A DNA stretch of 64,000 nt from Chitinophagaceae bacterium (GCA_018335935.1 JAGXRG010000070.1:1-64000), one strand, 5' to 3'; counted from the stretch's first letter, positions 37,301 through 45,789 are shown. The notes: generated from the sequence alone by a model not told the origin. Numbers and translations: made by a program.

Positions 37301-39470
37301 TTCCAGTATCAGAATAAGTGGTTGTTTTAGGATTGTTGTTCAATGAAGTATCCTTAATTCCATTTCCAAAATCCCAATACCACTTTGCTATTGAACCGGG
37401 AGAAGCAACAGTTGAAGAATCGTAAAAGGTGACTGCAGAATTTATGCAAATAGAATCACGAACTCCAAATTTAGCTGAGGGAGGAGGTGATAATATGATA
37501 GATTTAGGTAAAGTATCAGATATACATCCAATATCTGTAATAATACTATACTTAATTGGGAATGTTCCTCCAGAAGTATAAGTTTTAATCGGGTTTTTAA
37601 TACTGTCAGTTGTTCCATCACCAAAATTCCAATGCCATTTAGTTATTGTTCTTCCATTAGCATTTGAACTATCAATAAAGTTAATTGGACTATTTGAACA
37701 GCCATCAGTTATCCAACCAAAATTAGCAGTTGGAGTATTGTATACTTGAACAGTGTAGCTAATTTCCTGATCTCCACTACAGCCATCACTAGATGGATTG
37801 TTAACCAAAACTTTAACTGGGAAAGTACCGGCTTGTGTAAAAGTGTATGTACCCGGAAGTTTATATACATATAGATTTTTCCCATTTCTTACAAAAGTGC
37901 TATCATAAACAGGATTGTTATTGGTAACTGTGGCATTGGGAGTTAAACTTGATAAGTTATTGAAATCCCAGTTCAGCTTTAAAGGTTCATAAGGTAAGGT
38001 TATTGAAAATTTAAACGGAGTGTTTTTACAAGTTGCTGGAAAATTAACAGCAGCATATTGATTTTGTAAGGTAACATATTGATCTAAATCAATTACATTA
38101 GTACCTGCATTGTATCCATAGCTTTCTGCATTACCAAAACCATAAGCAATTGCATTAAATCCAGAATCAGATTTAATATTGTGGGTTCCTGCATTCACAG
38201 TGAATGTTGCGTAATAAAAATTAGGATCTTGAGGATGGGGTACAAAACTTGAGCTTTGATTAACATTATCTAATCTGAAAGATGTTTGGCCACCTGCTTT
38301 TACAACTACACTTATATAATGCCTTAGAATTTGATAATAGGAGGTAGAGTTTAGTGTAATGTCATTTATAGTTTGTTCAACCGAGCTTAAGTAAATCATT
38401 TCAGGGTCTCCACCAATACCATTTCCAGAACCACCTGTAAAGCCAGGATTTCCAGATGTGCCCTGTGTGGTACAATACTGTGCTACCATTATAGGTTTAT
38501 CAGCAGTAATTACGTTTGGAATATTAGTTGGACCAAATTGGTAATAAAAATTATTCACTAAACCGGTCATCACATTGCCATTTAATCTTACAACAGTTGT
38601 GGGATCTCTAACAACAACTCTAAAATAGTTATTAGGTTGTGTACCCGTAGGAGTGGTTAAATATTTATTTCCCCATGCATTTGAAGGAAGTGCTTGTTGA
38701 AAAAGATTGTCAGCAGATCCAGAAGGTATACTAATTTTTCCAGCACCAGAAAATACTGCTATTTTTTTACATGAGCCTGAGGACGAAACACTTCTGATTC
38801 TTGTACCAGTTAAATCAGAACCTGTTGTCCCATTACCAGAACCCATAACATTATAAATTTCTCCTTTATTTAGGGTAACATAAAAGGGTGTGCCAACTGT
38901 TCTATTATTTCTGTTTGTAGCAGATGGAGTAATTTCAACAACTGTTGTATCTTCTGTTGCCACTACAAAAACAAAACCATTCGAGTATCCTTGATTTGAA
39001 ACTTGAGTGAAATTTACAGAGTAATATTCTTGTCCTAATGTATTAGTGGGAAATAGTAAACTTGCTCCTGATATTGAAGCATTAAATATATGTGCATATG
39101 CCACTATTGGATTATTGCTAAATATATGTATACCTCTATTATATTTTCCAGTATCAATAATTTTAGCATCCTGTGCTCCAGTTTTTGGTATAGGTTCAGA
39201 TTCAGTAACCTGATTAGCAGTTACAGTGTAAGTTCTGGTATAACCAACAGCTGGAATTTCAACAGTAACTGTAGAATTTACATCGGATGTAAAATACAAT
39301 ATCATGTCTTGTGAACCACCTGAAGCTTGTGGAACACCAGTGGATGAATTTACCATTTGACAATGATATCCATATCCTAACCAAAAATCTTTACCCTTGT
39401 TTGAAAAATCCTGTGCTATAATTCCTTGAGATAGAGCTGTAAAAAATACTAAGCAGATGAGTCGTTTCAT
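34320..39470 (-). CDS. Giant IgGFc-binding/PKD protein with T9SS type B (gliding) domain
   Basis: A 1716-residue secreted protein with signal peptide MKRLICLVFFTALSQGIIA. The first ~450 residues resemble the IgGFc-binding N-terminal domain family (GKDFWLGYGYHCQM, MILYFTSDVNSTVTVEIP). Then come about nine PKD-like repeats with W-x-W-x-F-G-D-G motifs (for example KWHWNFGDGTTD, KWYWNFGDGTTD). The C-terminus is the gliding-motility-associated type B sorting domain: NAFSPNGDGVNDFWEIKYL, VQVFDRYGRQVYYS, NWDGKSNGQPLPMGTYYYIV. Type B domains send the protein through T9SS to the surface. It is probably a large adhesin. Its last bases lie 4 bases from the L,D-transpeptidase stop. Confidence 0.92.
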   Translation of the reverse strand: MKRLICLVFFTALSQGIIAQDFSNKGKDFWLGYGYHCQMVNSSTGVPQASGGSQDMILYFTSDVNSTVTVEIPAVGYTRTYTVTANQVTESEPIPKTGAQDAKIIDTGKYNRGIHIFSNNPIVAYAHIFNASISGASLLFPTNTLGQEYYSVNFTQVSNQGYSNGFVFVVATEDTTVVEITPSATNRNNRTVGTPFYVTLNKGEIYNVMGSGNGTTGSDLTGTRIRSVSSSGSCKKIAVFSGAGKISIPSGSADNLFQQALPSNAWGNKYLTTPTGTQPNNYFRVVVRDPTTVVRLNGNVMTGLVNNFYYQFGPTNIPNVITADKPIMVAQYCTTQGTSGNPGFTGGSGNGIGGDPEMIYLSSVEQTINDITLNSTSYYQILRHYISVVVKAGGQTSFRLDNVNQSSSFVPHPQDPNFYYATFTVNAGTHNIKSDSGFNAIAYGFGNAESYGYNAGTNVIDLDQYVTLQNQYAAVNFPATCKNTPFKFSITLPYEPLKLNWDFNNLSSLTPNATVTNNNPVYDSTFVRNGKNLYVYKLPGTYTFTQAGTFPVKVLVNNPSSDGCSGDQEISYTVQVYNTPTANFGWITDGCSNSPINFIDSSNANGRTITKWHWNFGDGTTDSIKNPIKTYTSGGTFPIKYSIITDIGCISDTLPKSIILSPPPSAKFGVRDSICINSAVTFYDSSTVASPGSIAKWYWDFGNGIKDTSLNNNPKTTTYSDTGTFTITLMVETATGCKSLLFSKQIKVRPYPVADFSLPGNVCLPVGLANFADLSTISDGTAANFTYKWLFGNGDSSTLKNASTNYNNVGPFTVKLTVTSMYGCIKDTSKNVTTVWQQPKADFNVTPEVCLRDTTVFTDISDGKGHAIVKWYWNFGDGTTDTIQHPKHLYTNAKTDSITLYVKTDKGCISDTMMKTTVVHPLPTPGFTVSNPLCEKRNITFTDTSLANVGTITQWGWNMGNGKYYTFNTLPNPFNEVYDTTGTYNVKLMVVNSKGCKSDTSAPKQVIINPLPHVGFLLPKVCLDDAFAQFNDTSKIADGSQNSFSWSWSFGDPFATPPLNPNTSTIKNPIHKYSDTGVYQVKLVVTSNKFCTDSVTSNFTVNGSTPKANFVILNNSNLCSNDSVRIQNTSTVDFGSVTDIEIYWDTVNAPLVKYIDNNPYPNKIYSHLYNNFQQPATKSVYVKMIAYSGATCLSPKTQEITLHQSPKVQFNDIVSICNDANSRIITEASEIGGVPGTANFNGNGIINNATGLYNPQTVSPGIYPIKYTFTSTTYGCIDSATKNIKVFQSPNAKFGVSTPLCEKNNFNFIDSSIANVGNITQWKWVYGNNDSTIKTSGATYSYQYNTANTYTVTLKVTTDSGCSHSIPKPVKINYLPIVHFGLPSICLPDGRGTFLDSSTIGDNSTAQFSWNWNFGDASNPTPSNLQNPTHKYSDTAAKNVQLIITSKDGCKDSLTRVLKTIYPQPKANFAIAPNKFACYGDALYYSDSSKGLTSNVKSWNWDLGFGYTSNAQHPIQVYQDTGTKIVSLFIYNDNNCVSDTFFQTIEIHPYPIIDLPTQATFLQGGLLTIKQNYVFGHGLTYKWTPNIDMISDTVLNAQVFPLEDRRYFLKVTGNGGCSSTDDILVVVLKAPVIPNAFSPNGDGVNDFWEIKYLESYPGCTVQVFDRYGRQVYYSLGYNRNWDGKSNGQPLPMGTYYYIVDPKNGRERMGGSVTIIK

Positions 39471-39528
39471 TACCAGTTAAAATTGGGTTGCAAGTTAAGT
39501 TTTCTAGACTTATTTAAAAGTGAATAGT

Positions 39529-40134
39529 TTAAGCGGTAAAAGTATTATTTAGTAATTGATTTGAACGAGTTCCAGTACAAAAGATTAAGTCGATAATAGA
39601 AATATTTATTAGAAACCCTATTGAGTTTTCGAATACTTGTTCATATTTCAAAAAAGAGATATCTAGAACATCACTTGTTTTGTTATATATTTTGCTCATC
39701 TGTACTTGTTTTGGATCTGTACATGCATCATTAAAAACTATTGGTTGATCAATTTTTAAAATTGAACTAACTAATTTAAAAGAGGCAATATTGAAATCTA
39801 TTAGATACTCAAATTCATTTTCAAATAATTGTTCAAACTTAAAAAAGTAAAATTCAAAAAAAGGAGCGTTTCTGTAACAAGTTTCAATAGCCCTTAAATG
39901 TTGACGCCTCCAGTTTTGATGATATGCTATTCTGACATCTTTTAAAGCAATATGCTGATTTCTTCCACCCAGTAAAGGGATAGACAAATTCAAAGGTCCA
40001 TTAGAGCTTGCAATAACACATTTGTTATTAAACCAACCTTTTTGATAGGGTAGAAGAGTTGCAAATTCAATAGTTTTTGGTTTTAATAAAGTATAATAGT
40101 ATATAATATTTCCAAAGTAATGTATATCAATCAT
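39529..40134 (-). CDS. WbqC family protein
   Basis: A 201-residue protein of the WbqC family, often found near polysaccharide genes. Signature blocks are IIYYYTLLKPKTIEFATLLP, FNNKCVIASSNGPLNLSIPL and RIAYHQNWRRQHLRAIETCY, followed by an FEFYFF segment. The biochemical role is not settled; it is often annotated as a nucleotide-sugar or acyl-transfer related enzyme. It is transcribed leftward 59 bases upstream of nothing related. The adhesin gene at 39470 follows in the same direction but has no clear promoter of its own. Confidence 0.88.
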   Translation of the reverse strand: MIDIHYFGNIIYYYTLLKPKTIEFATLLPYQKGWFNNKCVIASSNGPLNLSIPLLGGRNQHIALKDVRIAYHQNWRRQHLRAIETCYRNAPFFEFYFFKFEQLFENEFEYLIDFNIASFKLVSSILKIDQPIVFNDACTDPKQVQMSKIYNKTSDVLDISFLKYEQVFENSIGFLINISIIDLIFCTGTRSNQLLNNTFTA

Positions 40135-40471
40135 ATAAATTAATAATTAAAAAATAAATTGCAAAAGTAAAAATAGTTAAAAAATAATAATAAAAACACA
40201 CAAATATATTATAGATATAAATAGTAATTAAAAATATTAACGCATTATAAGACAATAATTTAAATATTAAATAGATACTAAATAATTTAGAATAAATTGC
40301 ATTAAGTTAATTTTGTTAGAATGATAAATTATTTAGCATAAAATTGCTTAAAAAAATGGGTACTTAGTCCCACTTATTCAATAATACTAATTGATATTAA
40401 ATTCTATGCATCAAATTATCATTAAAAAATTAACTGAACATAAGAGCTTTAATAAACGCCATAATGGCTTG
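40135..40471. other. 337-bp AT-rich intergenic region
   Basis: No gene or tRNA is seen. It holds the WbqC -7 box, a second CAAATATA octamer at 40201-40208, a weak GGGTAC/GTCCC hairpin near 40360, and a small GCCAT/ATGGC inverted repeat (40458-40468) that may help end yggS transcription. Most of the rest is A/T runs. Confidence 0.6.
40162..40169 (-). promoter_or_regulatory. Promoter -7 box of the WbqC gene
   Basis: Plus-strand CAAAAGTA gives TACTTTTG on the minus strand, 27 bases before the WbqC ATG. An alternative box lies at 40201-40208. Confidence 0.45.
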
Positions 40472-41119
40472 TTAGTTTCTAGCCCCAAAAATACTGCTAC
40501 CTAGTCTAACCATATTACTTCCACACCTAATTGCTAATTCATAATCACCACTCATGCCCATTGATAATATTTCAAAATTAGAAAATTGATCAAAAATTGA
40601 TTTTAAATACTTAAACTCTTGCTCAACGATTGCTAGATTATCACTAAAACTTGCCATACCCATAAGACCTGAAATTTTAATATTGTTCAAGTATCCTTGA
40701 TTAACTTCATTAATGATTTCAGTGAGTTCAACTTCATCTAAACCAAATTTTGATTCTTCTTTGGCAATATAAATCTGAAGTAAACAATTAATAATTCGTT
40801 TATTTTTTTGAGCTTCTTTATTAATTTCTTTCAATAATTTTAAACTATCAACACTTTGAATTAAGTGCACAAAAGGAGCTATATACTTTACTTTATTGCG
40901 TTGTAAGTGGCCAATAAAATGCCAATTAATGTTTAATTCTTTGAGTTGCTCCTGTTTAGTACACAATTCTTGAACATAATTTTCTCCAAAATTTCTTTCT
41001 CCTAAATCGTATAAAGCTTTAATTTTTTCAATAGTTTGTAGCTTAGATACAGCCACAAGTATTGTTTTAGTGGCCAATAAGTCTTTCTTTATGCTAATGT
41101 ATTGTTCCTTATGAATCAC
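40472..41119 (-). CDS. YggS/PROSC family PLP-binding protein
   Basis: A 215-residue pyridoxal-5'-phosphate carrier of the YggS/PLPBP family, which holds and buffers PLP and affects amino-acid homeostasis. The PLP lysine is Lys26 in VAVSKLQTIEKI. Other blocks are LYDLGERNFGENYVQEL, WHFIGHLQRNKVKYI and the C-terminal LSMGMSGDYELAIRCGSNMVRLGSSIFG. The start appears to be GTG at 41119, which overlaps the upstream gene's end by 11 bases, so the two are translationally coupled. Confidence 0.92.
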   Translation of the reverse strand: MIHKEQYISIKKDLLATKTILVAVSKLQTIEKIKALYDLGERNFGENYVQELCTKQEQLKELNINWHFIGHLQRNKVKYIAPFVHLIQSVDSLKLLKEINKEAQKNKRIINCLLQIYIAKEESKFGLDEVELTEIINEVNQGYLNNIKISGLMGMASFSDNLAIVEQEFKYLKSIFDQFSNFEILSMGMSGDYELAIRCGSNMVRLGSSIFGARN

Positions 41120-42266
41120 TTTTTGACTTTTTTCTATGTTTCAAAATTAAATATTCTAATAAGAGAGCGTCGTTAAACGCACTGCTGAACCATTTAAACT
41201 CTGTGCCACTCATATTACTCGCAATTCTTTTAATAGTATGGTTTAAATGAGCAAATAAATGACCATGATAAAAAGAAAAATCATTTAAATACAAGTACTT
41301 ATGAATATCTTCTTCATTTAAATTAAATAAATTTTCGGCTGCTCCAAATTTCAATAAAGAGGTTTGTAATATTATTTTTTCTAAAAAAACATCACTTTGA
41401 TTTAATAATTCTAAAGCTATTTTTATTAACTGAGGCTTTCTTTCTTCTAATTCAGCCATTTTTTTAATACTCATTAACCTAGCTAAATGATAAATTAGAA
41501 TAGGTGTGGTAGCATAATAGGGTGAAATGAATTTAGGCTGATTTAAAATATGTCCTTCATCTATCATACTCAAAAGCAGTTGATAAGTTGATGAATCTGC
41601 TTTAGTCCACTTTAAATTATATTGATTTACAAACGATAAAATATTGCAGTGAACAGCAAAGTCGAAGTCAATTGGCATCTTTTTACCATACCAAGTTGAA
41701 TAAGCTGCATGGTTTTTATATGCTTTTAAAGTGTTCTTAATTTTATTTTTTTCTCCATTTACAAATTCCTGCATTTGTTTATGAGCTAAAATGGCAATAG
41801 AATCTGGGAGGTTTAAGCTGGAAAGAATGATTCCTGTATCGTCTAGATCATCTGGTAAAGCCAGTTTTTCACTCAAAGAATTTAATATAAAATTATTAGG
41901 GAAGAAGACTTTTTCTGGCCAAAAATTATAACTCCATCTACCATCTTTATTTTTATAATATGCAAAAGCTTTTTTGGCTCTATTTAATATGGTATCTGTT
42001 ACAATTTTTTCGTCTTCACTTAAATATGGTCTTAATTGATTAAGATTATAGGTAATCAGTGCAGTAAAAAAAATGTTGTTGTCTGCCTTAAAGTATGGCT
42101 CGTTTGCATATTGTCTATAACTCTCAAAACTTCCTTCCTTAAAAAAGCCATTCTCTAATTGTTGTTTATTTAACAGCTTTTGAAACAATGTTGGAATGAG
42201 TAAACTATCATTCGACCAAGATTGAATCTGAAAGCAACAACTAAAAAAAAGTAACCAAAATCGCAT
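41109..42266 (-). CDS. Exported all-helical protein with DLDDT motif, 385 aa
   Basis: No named family recognised. A hydrophobic N-terminus (MRFWLLFFSCCFQIQSWS) indicates export. The rest is largely alpha-helical, with repeated helix pairs like an alpha/alpha toroid. Near residue 136 the segment LPDDLDDTGIILSSLN carries a D-x-D-D-T motif, known from class II terpene cyclases, but the signal peptide argues against that function. It could be a polysaccharide-active toroid. It is translationally coupled to yggS. The ATG follows its -7 promoter box by only 4 bases. Confidence 0.78.
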   Translation of the reverse strand: MRFWLLFFSCCFQIQSWSNDSLLIPTLFQKLLNKQQLENGFFKEGSFESYRQYANEPYFKADNNIFFTALITYNLNQLRPYLSEDEKIVTDTILNRAKKAFAYYKNKDGRWSYNFWPEKVFFPNNFILNSLSEKLALPDDLDDTGIILSSLNLPDSIAILAHKQMQEFVNGEKNKIKNTLKAYKNHAAYSTWYGKKMPIDFDFAVHCNILSFVNQYNLKWTKADSSTYQLLLSMIDEGHILNQPKFISPYYATTPILIYHLARLMSIKKMAELEERKPQLIKIALELLNQSDVFLEKIILQTSLLKFGAAENLFNLNEEDIHKYLYLNDFSFYHGHLFAHLNHTIKRIASNMSGTEFKWFSSAFNDALLLEYLILKHRKKSKSDS

Positions 42267-42270
42267 TTTA

Positions 42271-42278
42271 CAAAATTA
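42271..42278 (-). promoter_or_regulatory. Promoter -7 box before the 385-aa exported protein
   Basis: Plus-strand CAAAATTA gives TAATTTTG on the minus strand and ends 4 bases before ATG 42266, predicting a leaderless mRNA. Confidence 0.55.
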
Positions 42279-42367
42279 ATGACTAAGCACACAGCATGAA
42301 TAAAATAAACTTATAATAAAAATACCCACACTTGATAAGTATTTCTATGCTTAATACATCTACTACT

Positions 42368-42375
42368 TATTTTTG
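42368..42375 (+). promoter_or_regulatory. Promoter -7 box of the GT2 gene (TATTTTTG)
   Basis: An exact box ending 5 bases before ATG 42381; a leaderless transcript is predicted. It is divergent from the box at 42271-42278. Confidence 0.55.
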
Positions 42376-42380
42376 TTTTT

Positions 42381-43505
42381 ATGATTGCTCAAGAATTAAT
42401 AACACATTTTATTTTTTATACATTCTGTTTAGTTGCGTTAATTCAAATAATATACTATCTCTATTTTTTTAGAAGATTGGCCTATTATCAAGCTGAAGAG
42501 AAAACTATAATTCATCAACATCCTGTATCAGTTGTAATTTGTGCTAAAAACGAAGCAGCTAATTTGGCCAAAAACCTACCTGGAGTATTGTTTCAAAATT
42601 ATAGAACTACACATGAAGTTATTGTGGTTAACGATAATAGTGATGATGAAAGTAAATATATTATTGATGAGTATAAAAAGGACTTTAAAAATTTAAGTAA
42701 TGTTGAACTTGTGCAAGAAGCTAAGTTTATAGCTGGTAAAAAATTTCCTTTAAGTATGGGTATTAAAAGTAGTAAACATGAAACCTTATTACTTACCGAT
42801 GCTGATTGTGTACCAGCATCAGAAAACTGGATTACTCTAATGCAAAATGGATATAGAGATGGAATTGAAATAGTATTAGGTTATGGAGCATACAATAAAT
42901 TACCAGGAATATTAAATAAGCTTATTCGATTTGAAACCTTTTTAACGGCCATTCAATATCTTTCTTATGCATTAGCAGGAATGCCTTATATGGGTGTGGG
43001 TAGAAATTTAAGTTATAAAAAAGATGTATTTATTCGAAATAAAGGTTTTTCATCTATTAATCATTTGCAAAGTGGCGACGATGATCTGTTTATTAACAAA
43101 GTGGCTACAAAAACAAATACTGCTATTGTAATAGACCCAGAGGCACATACTTTAAGTGATCCTAAAAAGACTTTTAAAAATTGGATTCGACAAAAAAATC
43201 GTCATTACACTACTGCAGCTTTTTATAAACCAAAACATAAATTTTTATTGGGTACTTATCAAGCAAGTTCATTTTTATTTTATCCTTTAATGGCTTTAAG
43301 TATTATTTTCTTTAATTGGTGGATGGCATTAATTGTGTATGCAATAAGATTAATAATTCAATCTATTATGTATGTAAAATCTTTACATAAATTAAACGAA
43401 AAAGATTTAATTCCATGGTTCTGGCTTTTAGATATATGGATGTTTTTCTATCAACTTATTTTCATTTCGGCACTTTGGAAAAAACCTAATCAAAACTGGA
43501 AATAA
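42381..43505 (+). CDS. Membrane glycosyltransferase family 2
   Basis: A 374-residue GT2 enzyme with an N-terminal membrane helix (IFYTFCLVALIQIIYYLYFF) and two or three helices at the C-terminus. The GT-A core has VSVVICAKNEAANLA, VNDNSDDES, the D-x-D-like LLTDADCVP and a QSGDDDLFI acceptor-site block. A RQKNRHYTT segment resembles the Q-x-x-R-W motif of processive enzymes, with His in place of Trp. It probably adds a sugar to a lipid- or polymer-linked acceptor. OsmC follows 3 bases after its stop, so the two are co-transcribed. Confidence 0.9.
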   Translation: MIAQELITHFIFYTFCLVALIQIIYYLYFFRRLAYYQAEEKTIIHQHPVSVVICAKNEAANLAKNLPGVLFQNYRTTHEVIVVNDNSDDESKYIIDEYKKDFKNLSNVELVQEAKFIAGKKFPLSMGIKSSKHETLLLTDADCVPASENWITLMQNGYRDGIEIVLGYGAYNKLPGILNKLIRFETFLTAIQYLSYALAGMPYMGVGRNLSYKKDVFIRNKGFSSINHLQSGDDDLFINKVATKTNTAIVIDPEAHTLSDPKKTFKNWIRQKNRHYTTAAFYKPKHKFLLGTYQASSFLFYPLMALSIIFFNWWMALIVYAIRLIIQSIMYVKSLHKLNEKDLIPWFWLLDIWMFFYQLIFISALWKKPNQNWK

Positions 43506-43508
43506 ATT

Positions 43509-43925
43509 ATGGCTACAATTTCATTACAACTAGCTCAAAAACCTTATGGTTTTATTGTAACTGATGAATCTGGAAATTCTGTTAAGTTAGATAATATTGG
43601 AACACAAACTCCCAATTTTGGAGTAAGTCCAATGCAATCTTTATTAATGGCATTAGCTGGTTGCAGTAGTATTGATGTTTTATTAATTTTAGAAAAACAA
43701 AAACAAGATGTAACTGAGTTTAAAGTCAATGTTTCTGGTAATAAAGAGAAAGTAAATGAATTTTCTCTTTGGAAGGAAATTGATATGGAATTAATTATTT
43801 CAGGTACTGTTGATGAAGATAAAGCCAAACGTGCTGCTCAACTTTCCATCGATAAATATTGCTCAGTTGCAGAAACCCTAAGAAGAGCAGGAGCTACCAT
43901 TACATACAAAGTAACTATTCAATAA
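43509..43925 (+). CDS. OsmC family protein
   Basis: A 138-residue OsmC/Ohr-like protein. The two family cysteines appear in MALAGCSSIDVL near residue 52 and in DKYCSVAETLRRAGA near residue 118. The family reduces organic hydroperoxides with these cysteines; some members bind other ligands. It is 3 bases after the GT2 gene and is followed by a strong bidirectional terminator, so this is a two-gene operon whose members have no obvious shared role. Confidence 0.92.
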   Translation: MATISLQLAQKPYGFIVTDESGNSVKLDNIGTQTPNFGVSPMQSLLMALAGCSSIDVLLILEKQKQDVTEFKVNVSGNKEKVNEFSLWKEIDMELIISGTVDEDKAKRAAQLSIDKYCSVAETLRRAGATITYKVTIQ

Positions 43926-43956
43926 AAAAAGGTTCTGCATTGCAGAACCTTTTTTG
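43924..43956. terminator. Bidirectional terminator between osmC-like and YceI genes
   Basis: An A run, GGTTCTG (43931-43937), a CATTG loop, CAGAACC (43943-43949) and a T run form a symmetric hairpin that works in both directions. It serves the convergent genes ending at 43925 and 43976. Confidence 0.9.
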
Positions 43957-43975
43957 TAATTTCTAATTTAATAAA

Positions 43976-44548
43976 TTATTTGCTAGCGTATAATCTTACA
44001 GCAATCATTACATCATTCGAAACATTTCCTTTTCCATAGTTAACACCAAAAATGGTTCTATCTAAGCTAAAGAAAGCTTCAGCAAAAACTTTTGTCTCCG
44101 AAATGCTTCTCACTTTAGCATCAAATTTTACTTCTGCTTTTGTACCTCTTAAATTTAAAGTACCAGAAATTTGGGCAGTACTTTCGTCTGTATAATTAAC
44201 AGTACCAATTTCAAAACTAGCTTCAGGGTAATTAGCAACATCAAAAAAATCAGCTGTTTTTAAGTGACCTTCTAATTTTTCTCCAGCTCCATCGGTTACT
44301 TTTAAACCAGCAATATCTATCGAAAAATTTCCACCAACAATTTTTCCTTCATTAACTTTTAAAGTTCCTTCTTTAATTAAAAAATATCCAGGGTGGTAAC
44401 CATTCTTTTTACTACCACTCCATTCAATTTTAGAATTTTTAGAATCAACACTATAATTTACAGGGTCTGCATTTTTATGGCTTGATGTGAAAGCAACTGA
44501 TCCTAGAACTGTTATTAATCCTAAAACAGCAACAATAATTTTTTTCAT
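43976..44548 (-). CDS. YceI family periplasmic protein
   Basis: A protein of about 190 residues of the YceI lipocalin-like family that binds long-chain isoprenoid or amide ligands. The start is set at ATG 44548, where a signal peptide begins (MKKIIVAVLGLITVLGSVAF). The longer frame from 44605 adds a segment that spans the promoter box and is rejected. Family blocks are SKIEWSGSKKNGYHPGYFL, LEGHLKTADFFDVANYPEASF, SGTLNLRGTKAEVKF and FSLDRTIFGVNYG. It is monocistronic and ends at the shared bidirectional terminator. The ligand is unknown. Confidence 0.92.
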   Translation of the reverse strand: MKKIIVAVLGLITVLGSVAFTSSHKNADPVNYSVDSKNSKIEWSGSKKNGYHPGYFLIKEGTLKVNEGKIVGGNFSIDIAGLKVTDGAGEKLEGHLKTADFFDVANYPEASFEIGTVNYTDESTAQISGTLNLRGTKAEVKFDAKVRSISETKVFAEAFFSLDRTIFGVNYGKGNVSNDVMIAVRLYASK

Positions 44549-44584
44549 GATTTTAATATTTAATAGTTTGTTTTTGTAAAAGTA

Positions 44585-44592
44585 CAAAATTA
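44585..44592 (-). promoter_or_regulatory. Promoter -7 box of the YceI gene
   Basis: Plus-strand CAAAATTA gives TAATTTTG on the minus strand, 36 bases before ATG 44548. It supports the shorter YceI start. Confidence 0.5.
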
Positions 44593-44676
44593 GATGTAAA
44601 TACATGTAATTTTATTTTTTGAAATACGGAATAAAATCTAATGCAATTTGATGAATCAAACTCACAGTCAAAACCT

Positions 44677-44684
44677 ATATTCGC
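44677..44684 (+). promoter_or_regulatory. Variant -7 box of trpS (TATATTCG)
   Basis: It matches TAnnTTTG at 7 of 8 positions (C for the third T) and ends 4 bases before ATG 44689, the same spacing as waaA. Confidence 0.4.
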
Positions 44685-44688
44685 AGCT

Positions 44689-45693
44689 ATGGAAAAAGAG
44701 GTTGTTTTAAGTGGTATAAGACCAACAGGTTTTTTGCATTTAGGTAATTATTTTGGTGCCATGCGTAATTATATTAGAATGCAAGATGAATATAATTGCT
44801 ATTTTTTTGTTGCTAACTGGCATTCTTTAACTACTCATCCCGATACAAAAGAATTAAAAGCTGCCGTTCGAAGAGTTGTTGCAGAAAATATTGCTTGTGG
44901 TTTAGACCCTAATAAAGTGGCATTATATGTTCAAAGCGATGTGCCTGAAATTGCAGAGTTGTATTTGAACTTAAATATGTTGGCTTACAAAGGAGAATTG
45001 GAAAAAACAACTACTTTTAAAGATAAAGTTCGTACACAACCAGATAATGTAAACGCTGGATTGCTTACCTATCCTGTATTACAAGCTGCTGATATTTTAA
45101 TTCACAGAGCTGTTAAAGTTCCTGTTGGAAAAGATCAAGAACAGAATTTAGAAATGGCTCGAAATTTTGCAAAGCGTTTTAATCATCGTTATGGAGAAAT
45201 ATTTCCTGAACCTGTTGCATTTAATTATGGTGAAAATCTTGTAAAGATATTAGGGCTAGATGGTAATGGTAAAATGAGTAAAAGCGAAAATCAATTGGCA
45301 ACAATTTATTTAGCGGATGATGATGATTTAATTAGAAAAAAAATCATGAAATCTAAAACCGATCAAGGTCCTGATAAACCAAATTCAGTTAAACCAGATT
45401 ATATTGAAAACTTATTTACTTTATTGAAGTTAGTAAGTACTACTGAAGTTGTTCAAAAATTTGAAGACGATTTTAATAATAGTTCAGCAGGTAATTGTAT
45501 AATTCGTTATGGCGATTTTAAAAAGCAATTAGCAGAAGATATGGTGAAGTTTCTACAACCTATTAGAGAACAAGCAACAGATTTACAAAACAATACAGAA
45601 GTTTTAGATAAAATTATACAGCAGGGTGCAGAAAAAGCAAGAGCTAGTGCTTCAGCAACTATTCAATTGGTTCGAAAAGCTGTACTAGGGTAA
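44689..45693 (+). CDS. trpS: Tryptophan--tRNA ligase
   Basis: A 334-residue class I synthetase that charges tRNA-Trp. The HIGH-like motif is HLGN at residues 17-20 (FLHLGNYFGAM), and KMSKS is at 195-199. The dimer-interface and C-terminal anticodon-binding helices are intact. The start at 44689 (MEKEVVLSGIRPTG) is preferred over the upstream ATG at 44641: homologues begin just before SGIRPTG, and a -7-like box lies between the two codons. It is followed by a gap of 96 bases to the deoxynucleoside kinase gene, which has its own box. Confidence 0.95.
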   Translation: MEKEVVLSGIRPTGFLHLGNYFGAMRNYIRMQDEYNCYFFVANWHSLTTHPDTKELKAAVRRVVAENIACGLDPNKVALYVQSDVPEIAELYLNLNMLAYKGELEKTTTFKDKVRTQPDNVNAGLLTYPVLQAADILIHRAVKVPVGKDQEQNLEMARNFAKRFNHRYGEIFPEPVAFNYGENLVKILGLDGNGKMSKSENQLATIYLADDDDLIRKKIMKSKTDQGPDKPNSVKPDYIENLFTLLKLVSTTEVVQKFEDDFNNSSAGNCIIRYGDFKKQLAEDMVKFLQPIREQATDLQNNTEVLDKIIQQGAEKARASASATIQLVRKAVLG

Positions 45694-45764
45694 TTTTATT
45701 CTCTATGTGAAAAAGTATTTATAAAACAATTCAATAATCTTCAAAATAAATCATACGAGAAACC

Positions 45765-45772
45765 TATTTTCG
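45765..45772 (+). promoter_or_regulatory. Variant -7 box of the dNK gene (TATTTTCG)
   Basis: A 7 of 8 match to TAnnTTTG, 17 bases before ATG 45790, with the same T-to-C change as at trpS. Confidence 0.4.
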
Positions 45773-45789
45773 TAAACAGTTCAAAAAAA

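Noticed and set aside
41109-42266. Terpene cyclase
   Set aside because: Only the D-x-D-D-T motif matches; the protein has a signal peptide and lacks the Q-W repeats of squalene-hopene cyclases.
44641-44688. Upstream ATG at 44641 for trpS
   Set aside because: Synthetases begin just before SGIRPTG; a promoter-like box lies within the extension.
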